Below the pieces are notes generated by a model. It had not been told where the DNA came from and did no database searches. It saw only the letters and a program-made list of their open reading frames with translations. From CAWCGU01 sp963838095 (GTDB lineage: Bacteria > Actinomycetota > Thermoleophilia > Solirubrobacterales > 70-9): a DNA stretch of 64,000 nt. The position numbers were made by a program, and so were the translations under genes. Shown one piece after another: positions 62,591-64,000 of the stretch. The DNA lies in NCBI GenBank assembly GCA_963838095.1, contig CAWIPO010000006.1, forward strand, positions 992,001 to 1,056,000. Reading direction: 5' to 3'. Position 1 is the first letter of the stretch, and each line of letters begins with the position of its first letter.

Positions 62591-64000
<1,410 letters not shown>

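Overview
The window is high-GC bacterial DNA with densely packed genes on both strands. It reads as a chromosome segment of an actinobacterium, most likely of the class Thermoleophilia (Solirubrobacterales/Gaiellales). The lineage call is an inference from the combination of two F420-type LLM oxidoreductases, a DUF6458 membrane peptide, a DUF3556 protein, a large Alu-type SRP RNA, an actinobacterial-style c-di-AMP riboswitch on a cell-wall peptidase gene, and many starts that look leaderless (a TANNNT box 6-9 nt before ATG/GTG with no Shine-Dalgarno). No marker gene that would settle it (16S rRNA, rpoB) is present.

Layout. 1-14.3 kb is accessory metabolism: the end of a methyltransferase-like gene, a PadR regulator divergent from a secreted copper-type protein, a FAD oxidoreductase/DUF3556 pair, a COMT-like methyltransferase, a DrrAB-type ABC exporter, a secreted lipase-like hydrolase, a sulfite-oxidase-family enzyme, a decayed serine hydrolase behind an LLM oxidoreductase, and a DMT transporter. 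14.5-21.1 kb is flanked by an intact tRNA-Val(CAC) and a 47-bp copy of its 3' part, with a third diverged copy in the middle. It holds a desaturase-reductase fusion divergent from a TetR gene, then an operon of an alpha/beta-hydrolase/adenylate cyclase fusion and an MFS protein carrying a cyclic-nucleotide-binding domain. 21.1-26.3 kb has an L7/L12-like peptide, the c-di-AMP riboswitch with an M23 peptidase, the SRP RNA, a stand-alone H-NOX, an M15-like secreted protein and a polytopic glycosyltransferase-like protein. 26.3-29 kb is the conserved dnaX-ybaB-recR cluster. 29-34.6 kb has a second LLM enzyme, an SCP2 protein, an MmpL transporter with its PadR regulator, and an AbiEi/DUF559 protein. 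34.7-42.2 kb has lysC-asd, a large membrane protein, a Na+/H+ antiporter and two exported proteins. 42.2-49.5 kb carries two complete but different succinate dehydrogenase/fumarate reductase modules head-to-tail on one strand. 49.5-55.8 kb holds an M50 and an M28 peptidase, aidB with a TetR regulator, and a lone tnpB. 56-64 kb is icd-mdh, a small AT-hook/winged-helix protein, a fatty acid hydroxylase, a Cys-rich peptide, a class III aminotransferase, an MBL hydrolase, Hsp20 and the first part of lon.

Two central-metabolism blocks (two SDH modules, and icd-mdh) lie within 16 kb, so much of the TCA cycle is encoded here.

A caution on sequence quality: at least twelve single-base frame breaks interrupt otherwise well-conserved genes (desaturase-reductase, TetR, mmpL, padR, abiEi, aidB, Cys-rich peptide, aminotransferase, lon). 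Nine look like one extra base. Because lon and aidB are hit at one point each while both halves keep all family motifs, I treat most as indel errors in the assembly. The serine hydrolase at 11.7-12.4 kb has also lost its catalytic N-terminal part and is a real pseudogene candidate.
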